Positions 47,550 to 54,992 of a stretch of 64,000 nucleotides of DNA are shown piece after piece (the stretch's first letter is position 1; each line of letters starts with the position of its first letter). Source of the DNA: Fibrobacter sp. (GTDB lineage: Bacteria; Fibrobacterota; Fibrobacteria; Fibrobacterales; Fibrobacteraceae). The notes beneath the pieces were generated by a model, which was given only the letters and a program-made list of their open reading frames with translations, searched no databases and was not told the DNA's origin. Both the position numbers and the translations under genes were made by a program. The stretch spans positions 27,838-91,837 of the forward strand of contig JAKSIL010000011.1 in NCBI GenBank assembly GCA_024398815.1. Direction: 5' to 3'.

Positions 47550-48335
47550 ATGTAAAAAAACTGTTCGGTTCTACTATGGTGCCTCGGGCGTGTCTGCGGA
47601 AAAGTTTGCCGATGTCACTGTCGCCAAGAGATTGCATGATTGGTGCGAAACGGAAGCTGGCTGCGATGTGTGCAAGGTTGACGGCGCGAATGGTTCTATC
47701 TGGGGCCAGGACGTGACGCTTGAAAATTCCCTGCCGACATTCACTGACATTCAGAGCGAAAAGATTGAAGCTTTCGCCTACTTCTACGGGGCCGACGGAC
47801 TTGATTCCGTTCAAGTGGAGCGTCAGCATGCAAAAAGTCAATGCGATTAAGGCCAATACTCCGTATCTCGTGTAGGTTTCTTCTGGGACGAACTCTATCA
47901 AGTTTGCAAACGTCAGCGAATTTGCGGCGAGAAATCAAAAATTCTATGATGCTGGAGGACGCGTTAATGGCTGGCGTTTCGTTGGTACGTACAGTTACAA
48001 GTCGTGGCAAGCCGGAGATTCCGACATTGGCAAGACCTGCGGCTTTGCCGCTAACGACGGTGTGAACGATCCTTCTATTGTCGGCCAGTTCGCCAAGGTC
48101 GGTGCCGGTGCCTACATCTACCCGATGCGCGTATTTGGAATACACGTCGGGCTCCAAGATGCGTCCGGCTGCAAACGGTGTCGTTAGCTCCATCGCCTCG
48201 CTCGACACCCGCACCGGTGAAATCAAGTTTGCCACCGACCGCTGGTTCGACTTGAATGGTCGTTACCTTGGCAACAAGAACCCGACGCAGAAGGGCGCTT
48301 ACTACAACAACGGCAAAAAGGTCATTGTGAAGTAG
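47550..48335 (+). pseudogene. Broken paralogue of the secreted protein at 48989
   Basis: ATG 47550 is followed at once by TAA. Downstream, homologous segments occur in different frames: EAFAYFYGADGLDSVQVE, KANTPYLV then a stop, NGWRFVGTYSYKSWQAGD with GKTCGFAAND, and finally TRTGEIKFATDRWFDLNGRY to GKKVIVK. The intact gene has KIEANTPYIA, ENWSFVGMYDYKKW and an almost identical C-terminus. At least two frameshifts and two internal stops separate them, and the signal peptide is lost. Precursor gene 1 follows, as the second precursor follows the intact copy. Confidence 0.85.
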
Positions 48336-48344
48336 TCAAGTTTG

Positions 48345-48377
48345 GTCACCCCGGAAGGAGCGAAGCGACCGACGGGG
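48345..48377 (+). repeat. Half-element of the dispersed repeat
   Basis: GTCACCCCGGAAGGAGC...CGACCGACGGGG, lying 9 bases after the pseudogene stop and 40 before precursor 1. The same class follows the intact paralogue at 49942. Confidence 0.75.
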
Positions 48378-48417
48378 ACAAAAAAATGTATATTAGGTAA
48401 AAAAAAGAGGAAATTTT

Positions 48418-48561
48418 ATGAAGAAAGAATACATGAAACCGGAACTCAAGGAAGTTGAACTCAAGCGCCGTGCAAGCCTGCTCGAATGCAGCGACGAGTC
48501 CGTTTGCGGTGAATTGGGCCTCGACAATTCCGCAGTGAAGGAGATAGCCCCGAAGGCCTAA
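48418..48561 (+). CDS. Putative RiPP precursor peptide 1
   Basis: 47 codons with a strong SD (AGAGGA, 6 bases before ATG). The peptide starts MKKEYMKPELKEVELK. Residues 1-22 match precursor 2 at nearly every position, then the sequences diverge; both also end in P-K-(A/V). Y5-x-x-P8-x-L10 equals the YxxPxL leader motif that PqqD-like recognition proteins bind in lasso-peptide precursors. The variable part has Ser 25, 28 and 38, Cys 24 and 30, and several acidic residues. Ser at 25 is shared with precursor 2. Peptide maturation itself is inference. Confidence 0.75.
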   Translation: MKKEYMKPELKEVELKRRASLLECSDESVCGELGLDNSAVKEIAPKA

Positions 48562-48608
48562 TTCGCGGTTATCTTGAACTCAAAACTAGCGACAACCACA
48601 GCTGTTGG

Positions 48609-48815
48609 TTGCCGCTGTTTTTTGAAGCTGAAAAAATCGAAAGTAGGTTGTTTTTAAAAACAAAAGCCGCGGACGAAGACCCGTGCGCGAAGCAGGATGC
48701 TCTCACTGAAATAGACGACTATTATCAAATCGGCACATGCGGCGACCTTCTCAAGTTTGCGGAAATGGCGAATACCGTCGCTTCTCTCCCTGACGAAATC
48801 GAGGTCGTGAAGTAG
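48609..48815 (+). pseudogene. Fragment of a surface-protein domain
   Basis: 68 codons that open only with TTG and have no SD or signal peptide. The segment EIDDYYQIGTCGDLLKFAEM resembles the start of GLUG-like repeats of Fibrobacter surface proteins (YxIxTxxDLxxFAxxVN). The end (IEVVK-stop, TCAAGTT, then a GTCACCC repeat) parallels the end of the pseudogene at 48335, as if copied with it. Probably a remnant; could be a short hypothetical gene. Confidence 0.45.
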
Positions 48816-48824
48816 TCAAGTTAA

Positions 48825-48855
48825 GTCACCCTGGAGCCGGAGGCGACGGGGCCCA
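48825..48855 (+). repeat. Half-element of the dispersed repeat, decayed
   Basis: GTCACCCTGGAGCCGGAGGC then GACGGGGCCCAG, 10 bases after the 48815 stop. Confidence 0.65.
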
Positions 48856-48988
48856 GAAGCAACACCTGTTGCAAAAGCCATGCCGAGGAAACTCGGCATC
48901 GGAATTCTCGCATAGCAAAAAAACGTTCCTATCGCATCATCTTTGAATTTTTTTATATTCTTCTAACAGGATGAAAAGGAGTCTCTGT

Positions 48989-49930
48989 ATGCAAAAGAAA
49001 TTCGCTTTTTTTCTACTTGCTGCCGTATTGGCTGTGAATTTCTCTTTTGCCGAGGAACTCCCTGATGTCATAGATGTGGTTATAGTGGATCCGGCGGATC
49101 TTCCAGTCCTCAAAATTGATGAGGACAATGCCGTGGCCACGTTTAACGGCTATTCGAAACAGCCCCTTGAAATTACTGGAAAAATCAGCATCACAGATAA
49201 AGTAAGGCTTAATCGCAGCTTTGCCAAGCGCTTTTCTACAGTGATGCTTCCGTTTTCTACGACACTCGACAAGTTCGACCCGTCCATCACTTTTTACCGT
49301 TTCAGCGGTATGAAATTCGAAGATGGTGAATACCAGGTGCAGATGACCGCTGTCGAAGATAAAATAGAAGCGAATACACCCTATATCGCCAGGTCAACTA
49401 AACTGCTGAGTTACCTCGACTTTGCATGCCCTTGTGAACTCGTGCCTACGGCGGGCACCCATTCCGTGCAGGGGCAAAAGCTGGATGAAGTCGACAACGA
49501 AAGCGAAAACTGGTCTTTCGTTGGTATGTACGATTACAAAAAGTGGGAATCGGGGGAGCCTGGCCTGGGACACACATTCGGCTTTGCCGCTGAACGTCTT
49601 GGCGACTCCATCAAGGCGGGCGATTTCGTGAAGGTCGCCTCCGGTGCCGACATCCTCCCTCTACGTGCCTATTTGTATTTGAAAACCTCGTCCAAGAGGT
49701 CCGCCCCCATCCCAGAGACTGTCAAGGTCGTCGTCGTGGAATCTTCTTCGAAGATTGACGAGGGTGCGGCAAAAAACACGACCGTCGTGGGTACGCTCAA
49801 TACCCGCACCGGCGAAATCAAGTTCGCAACCGACCGCTGGTTCGACTTGAACGGTCGCTATCTCGGCAACAAAAAGCCGACAATCAAAGGCGCCTACTAC
49901 AACAACGGCAAGAAGGTAATTGTAAAGTAA
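48989..49930 (+). CDS. Secreted hypothetical protein with a C-terminal sorting-like segment
   Basis: 313 residues from ATG 48989 (AAGGAG 7 bases upstream). Signal peptide KKFAFFLLAAVLAVNFSFA is cut before EELP. The body is beta-rich (RFSTVMLPFSTTLDKFDPSI, ENWSFVGMYDYKKW). The last ~40 residues (DLNGRYLGNKKP...KGAYYNNGKKVIVK) look like C-terminal sorting domains of type IX secretion cargo (DLNGR...GVYIxxGKKVxxK), but no T9SS gene is here. A broken paralogue lies 0.7 kb upstream, and each copy is followed by a precursor peptide gene. Confidence 0.8.
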   Translation: MQKKFAFFLLAAVLAVNFSFAEELPDVIDVVIVDPADLPVLKIDEDNAVATFNGYSKQPLEITGKISITDKVRLNRSFAKRFSTVMLPFSTTLDKFDPSITFYRFSGMKFEDGEYQVQMTAVEDKIEANTPYIARSTKLLSYLDFACPCELVPTAGTHSVQGQKLDEVDNESENWSFVGMYDYKKWESGEPGLGHTFGFAAERLGDSIKAGDFVKVASGADILPLRAYLYLKTSSKRSAPIPETVKVVVVESSSKIDEGAAKNTTVVGTLNTRTGEIKFATDRWFDLNGRYLGNKKPTIKGAYYNNGKKVIVK

Positions 49931-49941
49931 AATTTTGCAGA

Positions 49942-49978
49942 GTCACCCAGGAACGAGCTGAGCGACTGACGGGGCCCA
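49942..49978 (+). repeat. Half-element of the dispersed repeat
   Basis: GTCACCCAGGAACGAGC...CGACTGACGGGGCCCA, 11 bases after the stop of the intact secreted-protein gene. It parallels the copy at 48345 after the broken paralogue. Confidence 0.75.
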
Positions 49979-50017
49979 TGACGATAAAAAATTTAAATTA
50001 TAAAAAAAGGAACTTTT

Positions 50018-50149
50018 ATGAAAAAAGAATACAAGAAACCCGAACTTAAGGAAGTCAAACTCCAGCATCGCGCGTATTTGCTGCAGCCTTCCAATTACGA
50101 CAAGACCTTGGGCTTTAATGTAAATCCTGTTGAAGAGCCGAAGGTCTAA
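50018..50149 (+). CDS. Putative RiPP precursor peptide 2
   Basis: 43 codons with AAAAGGAAC 5 bases before ATG. It starts MKKEYKKPELKEVKLQ, again with YxxPxL at residues 5-10. RA-LL (18-22) matches precursor 1 and Ser25 is conserved. The rest has Tyr 27, Thr 30 and Asn-rich NVNP, and ends E-P-K-V. No Cys, unlike precursor 1, so disulphides or thioethers cannot be shared features. It lies 74 bases before the tailoring operon and could be co-transcribed with it. Confidence 0.75.
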   Translation: MKKEYKKPELKEVKLQHRAYLLQPSNYDKTLGFNVNPVEEPKV

Positions 50150-50207
50150 TCCGTCGAATTGATTGGCCAAGTCCTTCGCTGTTCAAAATGGCGAGGGATT
50201 TTTTTTG

Positions 50208-50215
50208 TATTTTTT
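50208..50215 (+). promoter_or_regulatory. Candidate -7 box TATTTTTT of the tailoring operon
   Basis: It lies 8 bases before the ATG at 50224, with no SD between, so an independent near-leaderless transcript is possible besides read-through from precursor 2. Confidence 0.3.
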
Positions 50216-50223
50216 TATCAAAT

Positions 50224-51315
50224 ATGCACTACGAGAATTTCTATAAATTGCTGCGCATCGCCTGTGGTAGCGAAGAAGGCTTCACGAAGATTTCCGACAG
50301 CGAATGGCTGCGCGTGTACGACGAAGCGACGCGGCAGTTGGAGCTTGGCGTGGTGTATTCCGCGTTGCGTAAGTTGCCGCGAGATGTTCAACCGCCGATG
50401 GAAATCATGTTCCAGTGGGCAAGCGAAGTCGAAAACATCAAGGGATTCAATGAACTATTGAATGCCGAGGCGGCTCGCTATACGCAAATGTTTGCGGATG
50501 TCGGCTTGCGGTCGTTTATTTTGAAGGGCCCTGCCAATGCCCGCTTGTATCCTGACGTTTTTTCCAGGCAGCCCGGCGATATCGATATCTGGGTGGAAGG
50601 CGGCTTGAAAAAAGTGCGACAGGCTCTTAAAGATTTGGGGTTTGCGAAAGGTTTTGCGGCTTCGCACCATATCCATTTGCCGACTAACGAAAAGGGCGTG
50701 ATTGTCGAAGTTCATTTCAGGCCCTCATCTGGGAACTGGAATCCGGTGAGCGCGCGCCGGTTGCAGAAGTTCTTGAAGACGGAACTCGATAATGCGACGT
50801 TGGTGCCCGAGGGCTTTTATGTGCCGAGCATGAAGTTCGCGCTTGCCATGCAGCTGTCGCATATCCAGAGGCATTTCACTGAAGGTGGAATCGGTTTCCG
50901 CCAGCTGGTGGACTACTACATCCTTTTGAAAAATTCAACGGAAAGCGATCGCAGCGAAGTGGGCTCGCGTTTGAAAACCTTGGGACTTTGGCGTATTGCA
51001 GGGGCTTTGATGTGGCTTTTGCAAAACGTTTTTCATTTGGACGAAAAATTGATGCTTTGCGAACCCGATGAATTCCGCGGCAAGTGGCTTTTGGGCGTTG
51101 CACTTGAAGGCGGAAACTTTGGCCGTTATGGAGCCGAGGAACAGATGAATTTTGTGCGACGTTGGTTCAAAAAGAGAATATTCGTGTTTGGTCGTATGAA
51201 GTTTGACTTTTGGGAAGTCTTTTGGCGGTCTGTGCTTTATTGGCGGCAATTTGTCAATGACATCCCGGTGCGTATAAAGTTGCGAAAACTTTCGATAAGG
51301 AATGTGCAAAGATGA
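50224..51315 (+). CDS. Nucleotidyltransferase-family protein (NTP_transf_5-like)
   Basis: 363 residues from ATG 50224. Residues ~95-145 hold the family signature: FILKGPANARLYPD...RQPGDIDIWV, with the DxD-like GDIDI as the metal-binding site, and HHIHLPTNEKGVIVEVHFRP after it. Members of this family accompany HPr-kinase-like proteins in lasso-peptide clusters such as the paeninodin type, where kinase and nucleotidyltransferase modify the peptide C-terminus. Here it likely transfers a nucleotidyl or phosphoryl group onto a peptide; substrate not proven. The stop overlaps the kinase gene by 4 bases. Confidence 0.8.
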   Translation: MHYENFYKLLRIACGSEEGFTKISDSEWLRVYDEATRQLELGVVYSALRKLPRDVQPPMEIMFQWASEVENIKGFNELLNAEAARYTQMFADVGLRSFILKGPANARLYPDVFSRQPGDIDIWVEGGLKKVRQALKDLGFAKGFAASHHIHLPTNEKGVIVEVHFRPSSGNWNPVSARRLQKFLKTELDNATLVPEGFYVPSMKFALAMQLSHIQRHFTEGGIGFRQLVDYYILLKNSTESDRSEVGSRLKTLGLWRIAGALMWLLQNVFHLDEKLMLCEPDEFRGKWLLGVALEGGNFGRYGAEEQMNFVRRWFKKRIFVFGRMKFDFWEVFWRSVLYWRQFVNDIPVRIKLRKLSIRNVQR

Positions 51316-52247
51316 CGCAGAATATGTACGAAGTTGCAGGAATCCGATTTGCGGTCAATTTGGCCGATGGACTCGATGTTTTGTCGTCCCGATTGCTCGA
51401 TAATTATGCTCCGTTTGTCGTGAACGATTCCCTGGGAATTTCGAAGATTGTATTCGAAGTGTCTGTGGATAGGCAAAAAGAGAAGGAGGAATTCGTCGAG
51501 GACACCCGTCAAGAGGAAGAAGGCCAGACGATTGTCTGTGGTCGCAATGGTGCAGGTGAATGTGTGTTCGAATTCCTCTTGGGCGAAAAGTTCACGGGGA
51601 CGTTGATTTGCTCGAGAGACTTTAAAAAGGCTAGAGTGTTGCTGAACGAGCCGTCGCCGAAATTTGCTTTAAATAACGCTCTCATGATTATGTACGCCTT
51701 GGCTTCGGCCCAGAGCGATGCCGTTTTGTTCCATTCCGCCGTGGTGACGTACAAAAATCGCGGCTACATGTTCCTCGGCAAAAGCGGCACGGGCAAGAGT
51801 ACGCACGCCAGGTTGTGGCTCGCCCATGTCGATGGCACGGAACTTTTGAACGACGACAATCCCGTGGTGCGCATGATGCCTGACGGAGCCTGGGTTTACG
51901 GCTCTCCCTGGAGTGGAAAGACTCCGTGCTACAAAAACAAAGGGGCTCGCCTGGGCGCCATCGTTGACTTGAAACAGGCTCCTTACAACAAGATTCGCCC
52001 TATCACGGGAATCGAAGCTTATGTGGCATTGCTTCCAAGCATTTCAGGAATGCGTTGGAACAAGAAAATCGCCGATGGTTTGCACCAGACGGAAAACGGA
52101 ATTGCCAAGAATGTGAGCATGTTCCATCTGGATTGCCTGCCCGACGAGGCTGCCGCCAAAATCTGCTGCGAAACAGTGTCGGCGAAATTTGAAAGCGCAG
52201 ACAAGTGCGCGGAATCTGCGAATTCGAACAAGTGTGCGGAGGCCTGA
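51312..52247 (+). CDS. HPr kinase/phosphorylase-like peptide kinase
   Basis: 311 residues. The P-loop is GKSGTGKSTHARLW (~residue 157), followed by LLNDDNPVVR and YGSPWSGKTPCY, the arrangement of HprK and of lasso-peptide kinases. The N-terminal ~130 residues form a separate small domain. PTS sugar genes are absent from the neighbourhood, so HPr itself is an unlikely target; a Ser or Thr of the short peptides fits the context. The C-terminal ~20 residues (rich in Lys, Cys, Ala, Asn) are low complexity. ATGA overlap with the previous gene. Confidence 0.82.
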   Translation: MTQNMYEVAGIRFAVNLADGLDVLSSRLLDNYAPFVVNDSLGISKIVFEVSVDRQKEKEEFVEDTRQEEEGQTIVCGRNGAGECVFEFLLGEKFTGTLICSRDFKKARVLLNEPSPKFALNNALMIMYALASAQSDAVLFHSAVVTYKNRGYMFLGKSGTGKSTHARLWLAHVDGTELLNDDNPVVRMMPDGAWVYGSPWSGKTPCYKNKGARLGAIVDLKQAPYNKIRPITGIEAYVALLPSISGMRWNKKIADGLHQTENGIAKNVSMFHLDCLPDEAAAKICCETVSAKFESADKCAESANSNKCAEA

Positions 52248-52249
52248 CG

Positions 52250-52711
52250 TTGAACGGAAATGCTCCCGCAAACGATGACTTGATTCTTGCCGAAGCCATC
52301 CGCTTCGTGGGCGAGGGCGTGAGCGTGACGTTTCCGGTGAATGGTCGCAGCATGCTCCCGTTCATCGTAGGTGGCCGAGAAAGCGTAATTCTTGAAAAGT
52401 TCGATTCCTTGAAAATCGGAGATGTCGTACTCGCATGGGTTGACGGTAACCGCTACGTGATTCACCGCATTGTAAAAATGGATGGCGAAAAATTGACGCT
52501 CATGGGCGACGGAAACTTGATGGGCGTCGAACATTGCCGAGTAAGCGATGTGAAGGCCCGCGCCGTTGCGGTGGTAAATGCCCGTGGCCGCCGGCGTTCC
52601 CTGGATTTTGGCCCCCGCAAGGCTGCTGCGAAAGCTTGGGTGTTCTTGAAACCTGTGCGAAAATGGCTATTATTGCCGTATAGAATAAAAAATAAACTGG
52701 GAAGATTATGA
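52250..52711 (+). CDS. S24/S26-type serine peptidase
   Basis: 153 residues from TTG 52250 (GGAGG 7 bases upstream), two bases after the kinase stop. The serine motif is NGRSMLPFI (S-M-x-P) and the likely Lys base lies in YVIHRIVKMDG. GDVVLAWVDG and LTLMGDGN also fit the signal-peptidase/LexA-like fold. The N-terminus has no membrane helix, so it may be cytoplasmic. In this operon it is a candidate leader protease, a role filled by a transglutaminase-like protein in lasso clusters. This is inference. Confidence 0.75.
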   Translation: MNGNAPANDDLILAEAIRFVGEGVSVTFPVNGRSMLPFIVGGRESVILEKFDSLKIGDVVLAWVDGNRYVIHRIVKMDGEKLTLMGDGNLMGVEHCRVSDVKARAVAVVNARGRRRSLDFGPRKAAAKAWVFLKPVRKWLLLPYRIKNKLGRL

Positions 52712-52977
52712 AAATTAAATCCGGATTTGTGCTGCGCGACGTGTGTGGCGAACAGGTGATTATGGGCGAGGGCCTTGGTGCTCTTGATTTTGGCCGTCTT
52801 TTGTGCCTCAATGAAACGGCTGCTTTCTTGTGGAAGTTCGCCATGGAGCAGGGCGAGTTTTCTGTGGACAGTTTGTCTGAAAAACTGTGCGGCGAATACG
52901 ATGTCTCGAAGGAACAGGCGTTGGCCGATGTCGCGCAGATTGTGGACGAATGGAAAAAGGTGAACGTCGTTGAATGA
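52708..52977 (+). CDS. PqqD-like peptide-recognition protein (RRE)
   Basis: 89 residues, the size of PqqD. Pattern: GFVLRDVCGEQVIMGEG, LCLNETAAFLWKF (LN.ta..iw) and an amphipathic C-terminal helix (SKEQALADVAQIVDEWKKVNVVE). PqqD-type proteins bind precursor leaders and hand them to enzymes. The YxxPxL motif of the two precursors is the known docking motif in lasso systems. Overlaps both neighbours by 4 bases (ATGA at each end). Confidence 0.85.
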   Translation: MKIKSGFVLRDVCGEQVIMGEGLGALDFGRLLCLNETAAFLWKFAMEQGEFSVDSLSEKLCGEYDVSKEQALADVAQIVDEWKKVNVVE

Positions 52978-54632
52978 AGTACGTAGGCTGGCTTTGGCAT
53001 AACACTAGCGGCGCAAGGCTGAATATCGCCCTGCGCATTCTTTTAGGGACGGCTCAGGTGGCGCTTTCCCTTTTGATGGTGTGCCTGAGCAAGCGCTTTA
53101 TCGATGAAACCATTCGCACGGGGAGCGACCAAGATGTAATCCGCATGGTTGCGTTCCTGGTGGCGACAATCGTAGGCGGCGTCGTTGTGCGTCAGGTGTA
53201 CAATTACTTGACAGTGTCGTGTACCGCACGCAAGGTGAATGAAATCCGCCTCCATCTTTTTTCTGCGCTTTTCCGTCGTGAACTTTATGGCGAATCCACC
53301 TTGCATTCCGGCGATGTCACTTCCAGGTTCTCGAAAGATGTTGAAAGCGCGAATGACGTTTCGCTGATTGTGATTCCTCAGGCGATTGTGACGGGTTTGC
53401 AACTCGTGAGCGCTTTTTTGCTGATGCGCTTTTTCGACGCCCGCTTGGCTTGGGCGCTGGTGCTTTTTACTCCTGTCGCGGTTGTTGTAGGGAAGTTCGT
53501 TTCGCATAAAATGCGCAAGATGACACTTGCCATCCGTGAATCCGAAAGCCGCGTGCAGGTGCATGTGCAGGAAGGCGTGGAACACAACGAAGTCCTGCGC
53601 TCCCTTGGGAGTGAAGGCTTCATGATGGGCAAACTGGATTCGGAGCAGAACCGTTTGCGCGGTAACGTGATGCACAGGGCCCGATTTACGATTGGCAGTC
53701 GCTTTGTTCTCAGTTGTACTTTCGGGCTTGGCTACATGATGGCTTTTGTGTGGGGCGGTCTCGGGCTCCGGAGCGGCGCGATTACTTTTGGCGTGATGAC
53801 TTCTTTTTTGCAACTCGTGGGCATGATCCAGAATCCGGTGCTTTCGCTTTTGAATATGGCTCCGCAGGTGATTCACTCGACGGCGAGCATTGACAGGCTG
53901 GAGGAATTGGAAGGCGGAACTGCTGAAAATGCATTTGGATCTGCTGCGGGTGAAACGGGTTCCACAGTCGGAACGGCTACGAAAATTGATGCAGAGGACG
54001 GCGCTGCTGAAAATGCCGGTGCTAAAACCGCCGCGACCCTTCGCTTTGAAAATGTCACGTTCCGCTATGCGAAGGGCGATTCCGAGGTTTTGAAAGATTT
54101 CAGCCACAAATTCAAGGCGGGCTCCAAGACTGCCGTCATGGGAGAAACTGGAATCGGAAAAACGACCTTGTTCCGCTTGGCCCTTGGCTTTGTGCAGCCG
54201 GATAGCGGCACAGTTCGTGCACCTGCCCGCGAAAATTTCGTTTTTGTACCGCAAGGGAATTCCTTGATGAGCGGCAGCATCCGCTACAACTTGCTGCTTG
54301 CCAAACCCGATGCGACCGACGAAGAACTTTGGCAAGTTCTGAAAACCGCCTGTGCCGAATTCGTGAAAGAATTGCCCGATGCCCTTGACTTTGAACTCGA
54401 AGAGCGCGGCGCGGGTCTAAGCGAAGGGCAGGCGCAACGCATCGCCATTGCACGCGGCCTTCTGCGCCCGGGCGCCATCATGCTACTGGATGAAATCAGT
54501 TCCGCGTTGGACGAAGAAACTGAACGCGAACTGTACAGTCGCCTGTTTGCTGCGAATCCGCAAAAGACGATGGTCATTATCACGCATCGCAAGGCCGCCT
54601 GCGACCTCTGCGACGAAATTGTGAAAATTTAA
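52974..54632 (+). CDS. ABC transporter, fused membrane and ATPase domains
   Basis: 552 residues with an N-terminal six-helix membrane domain (~1-300) and a nucleotide-binding domain: Walker A MGETGIGKTT, signature LSEGQAQR, Walker B IMLLDEISSALD and His loop IITHR. No N-terminal C39 peptidase, so leader cleavage must be done elsewhere. A low-complexity Ala/Gly/Thr/Glu insert of ~40 residues separates the domains. It most likely exports the mature peptide. Last gene of the operon; ATGA overlap with the PqqD-like gene. Confidence 0.88.
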   Translation: MKYVGWLWHNTSGARLNIALRILLGTAQVALSLLMVCLSKRFIDETIRTGSDQDVIRMVAFLVATIVGGVVVRQVYNYLTVSCTARKVNEIRLHLFSALFRRELYGESTLHSGDVTSRFSKDVESANDVSLIVIPQAIVTGLQLVSAFLLMRFFDARLAWALVLFTPVAVVVGKFVSHKMRKMTLAIRESESRVQVHVQEGVEHNEVLRSLGSEGFMMGKLDSEQNRLRGNVMHRARFTIGSRFVLSCTFGLGYMMAFVWGGLGLRSGAITFGVMTSFLQLVGMIQNPVLSLLNMAPQVIHSTASIDRLEELEGGTAENAFGSAAGETGSTVGTATKIDAEDGAAENAGAKTAATLRFENVTFRYAKGDSEVLKDFSHKFKAGSKTAVMGETGIGKTTLFRLALGFVQPDSGTVRAPARENFVFVPQGNSLMSGSIRYNLLLAKPDATDEELWQVLKTACAEFVKELPDALDFELEERGAGLSEGQAQRIAIARGLLRPGAIMLLDEISSALDEETERELYSRLFAANPQKTMVIITHRKAACDLCDEIVKI

Positions 54633-54691
54633 TAGCGCAGGCAATCGGGGCAAAAGCTCATGTAAAAGCTCGCAGAAAGGCGGAAAATGCG

Positions 54692-54952
54692 AAAACGGGG
54701 GACCAAACGCGCTTGAAATTGCATTTTGGTCCTATAAATTACAAATAAAGTAATGGAAAGTAGGCCAAAAACAAACAATTTTTTGGGGTGTTGCCGTTTT
54801 CAGTAGGACCAAAAGCAATAAAAAATCACGTTTAGTCCTACAAAAGGGACACTGCAAATGAAAAATCTCTAAAAATACACCGATTTATTACGAACAAAGT
54901 AGAAAAATGTAGGACCAAACTACTCAAAAAAGTCCTTTTGGTCCCCCGTTTT
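54692..54952. mobile_element. MITE-like non-coding element with 16-bp inverted ends
   Basis: AAAACGGGGGACCAAA (54692) is repeated exactly in inverted form at 54937. Between them lie further GGACCAAA or reverse copies (TTTGGTCC near 54731, TAGGACCAAA near 54803 and 54909, TTAGTCCTA near 54831), alternating in strand. No open reading frame worth naming. Target-site duplications were not identified. It occupies most of the 360-base gap between the ABC transporter and helicase genes. Confidence 0.6.
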
Positions 54953-54992
54953 GGCAAAAAAAGGTGTATGGGGTATCCTGGAGCCCTTTCGC

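Noticed and set aside
47548..47901. Minus-strand frame over the pseudogene
   Set aside because: It is antisense to readable homologues of the intact secreted protein and has no start signals.
50224..52247. A PTS-type HprK system
   Set aside because: No HPr, EI or PTS genes are nearby, and the nucleotidyltransferase, PqqD and ABC neighbours fit peptide modification better.
48418..54632. A standard lasso-peptide cluster
   Set aside because: No asparagine-synthetase-like cyclase or transglutaminase-like protease lies in or beside the locus, and the cores lack the usual Thr before the cleavage site and a Gly ring start.
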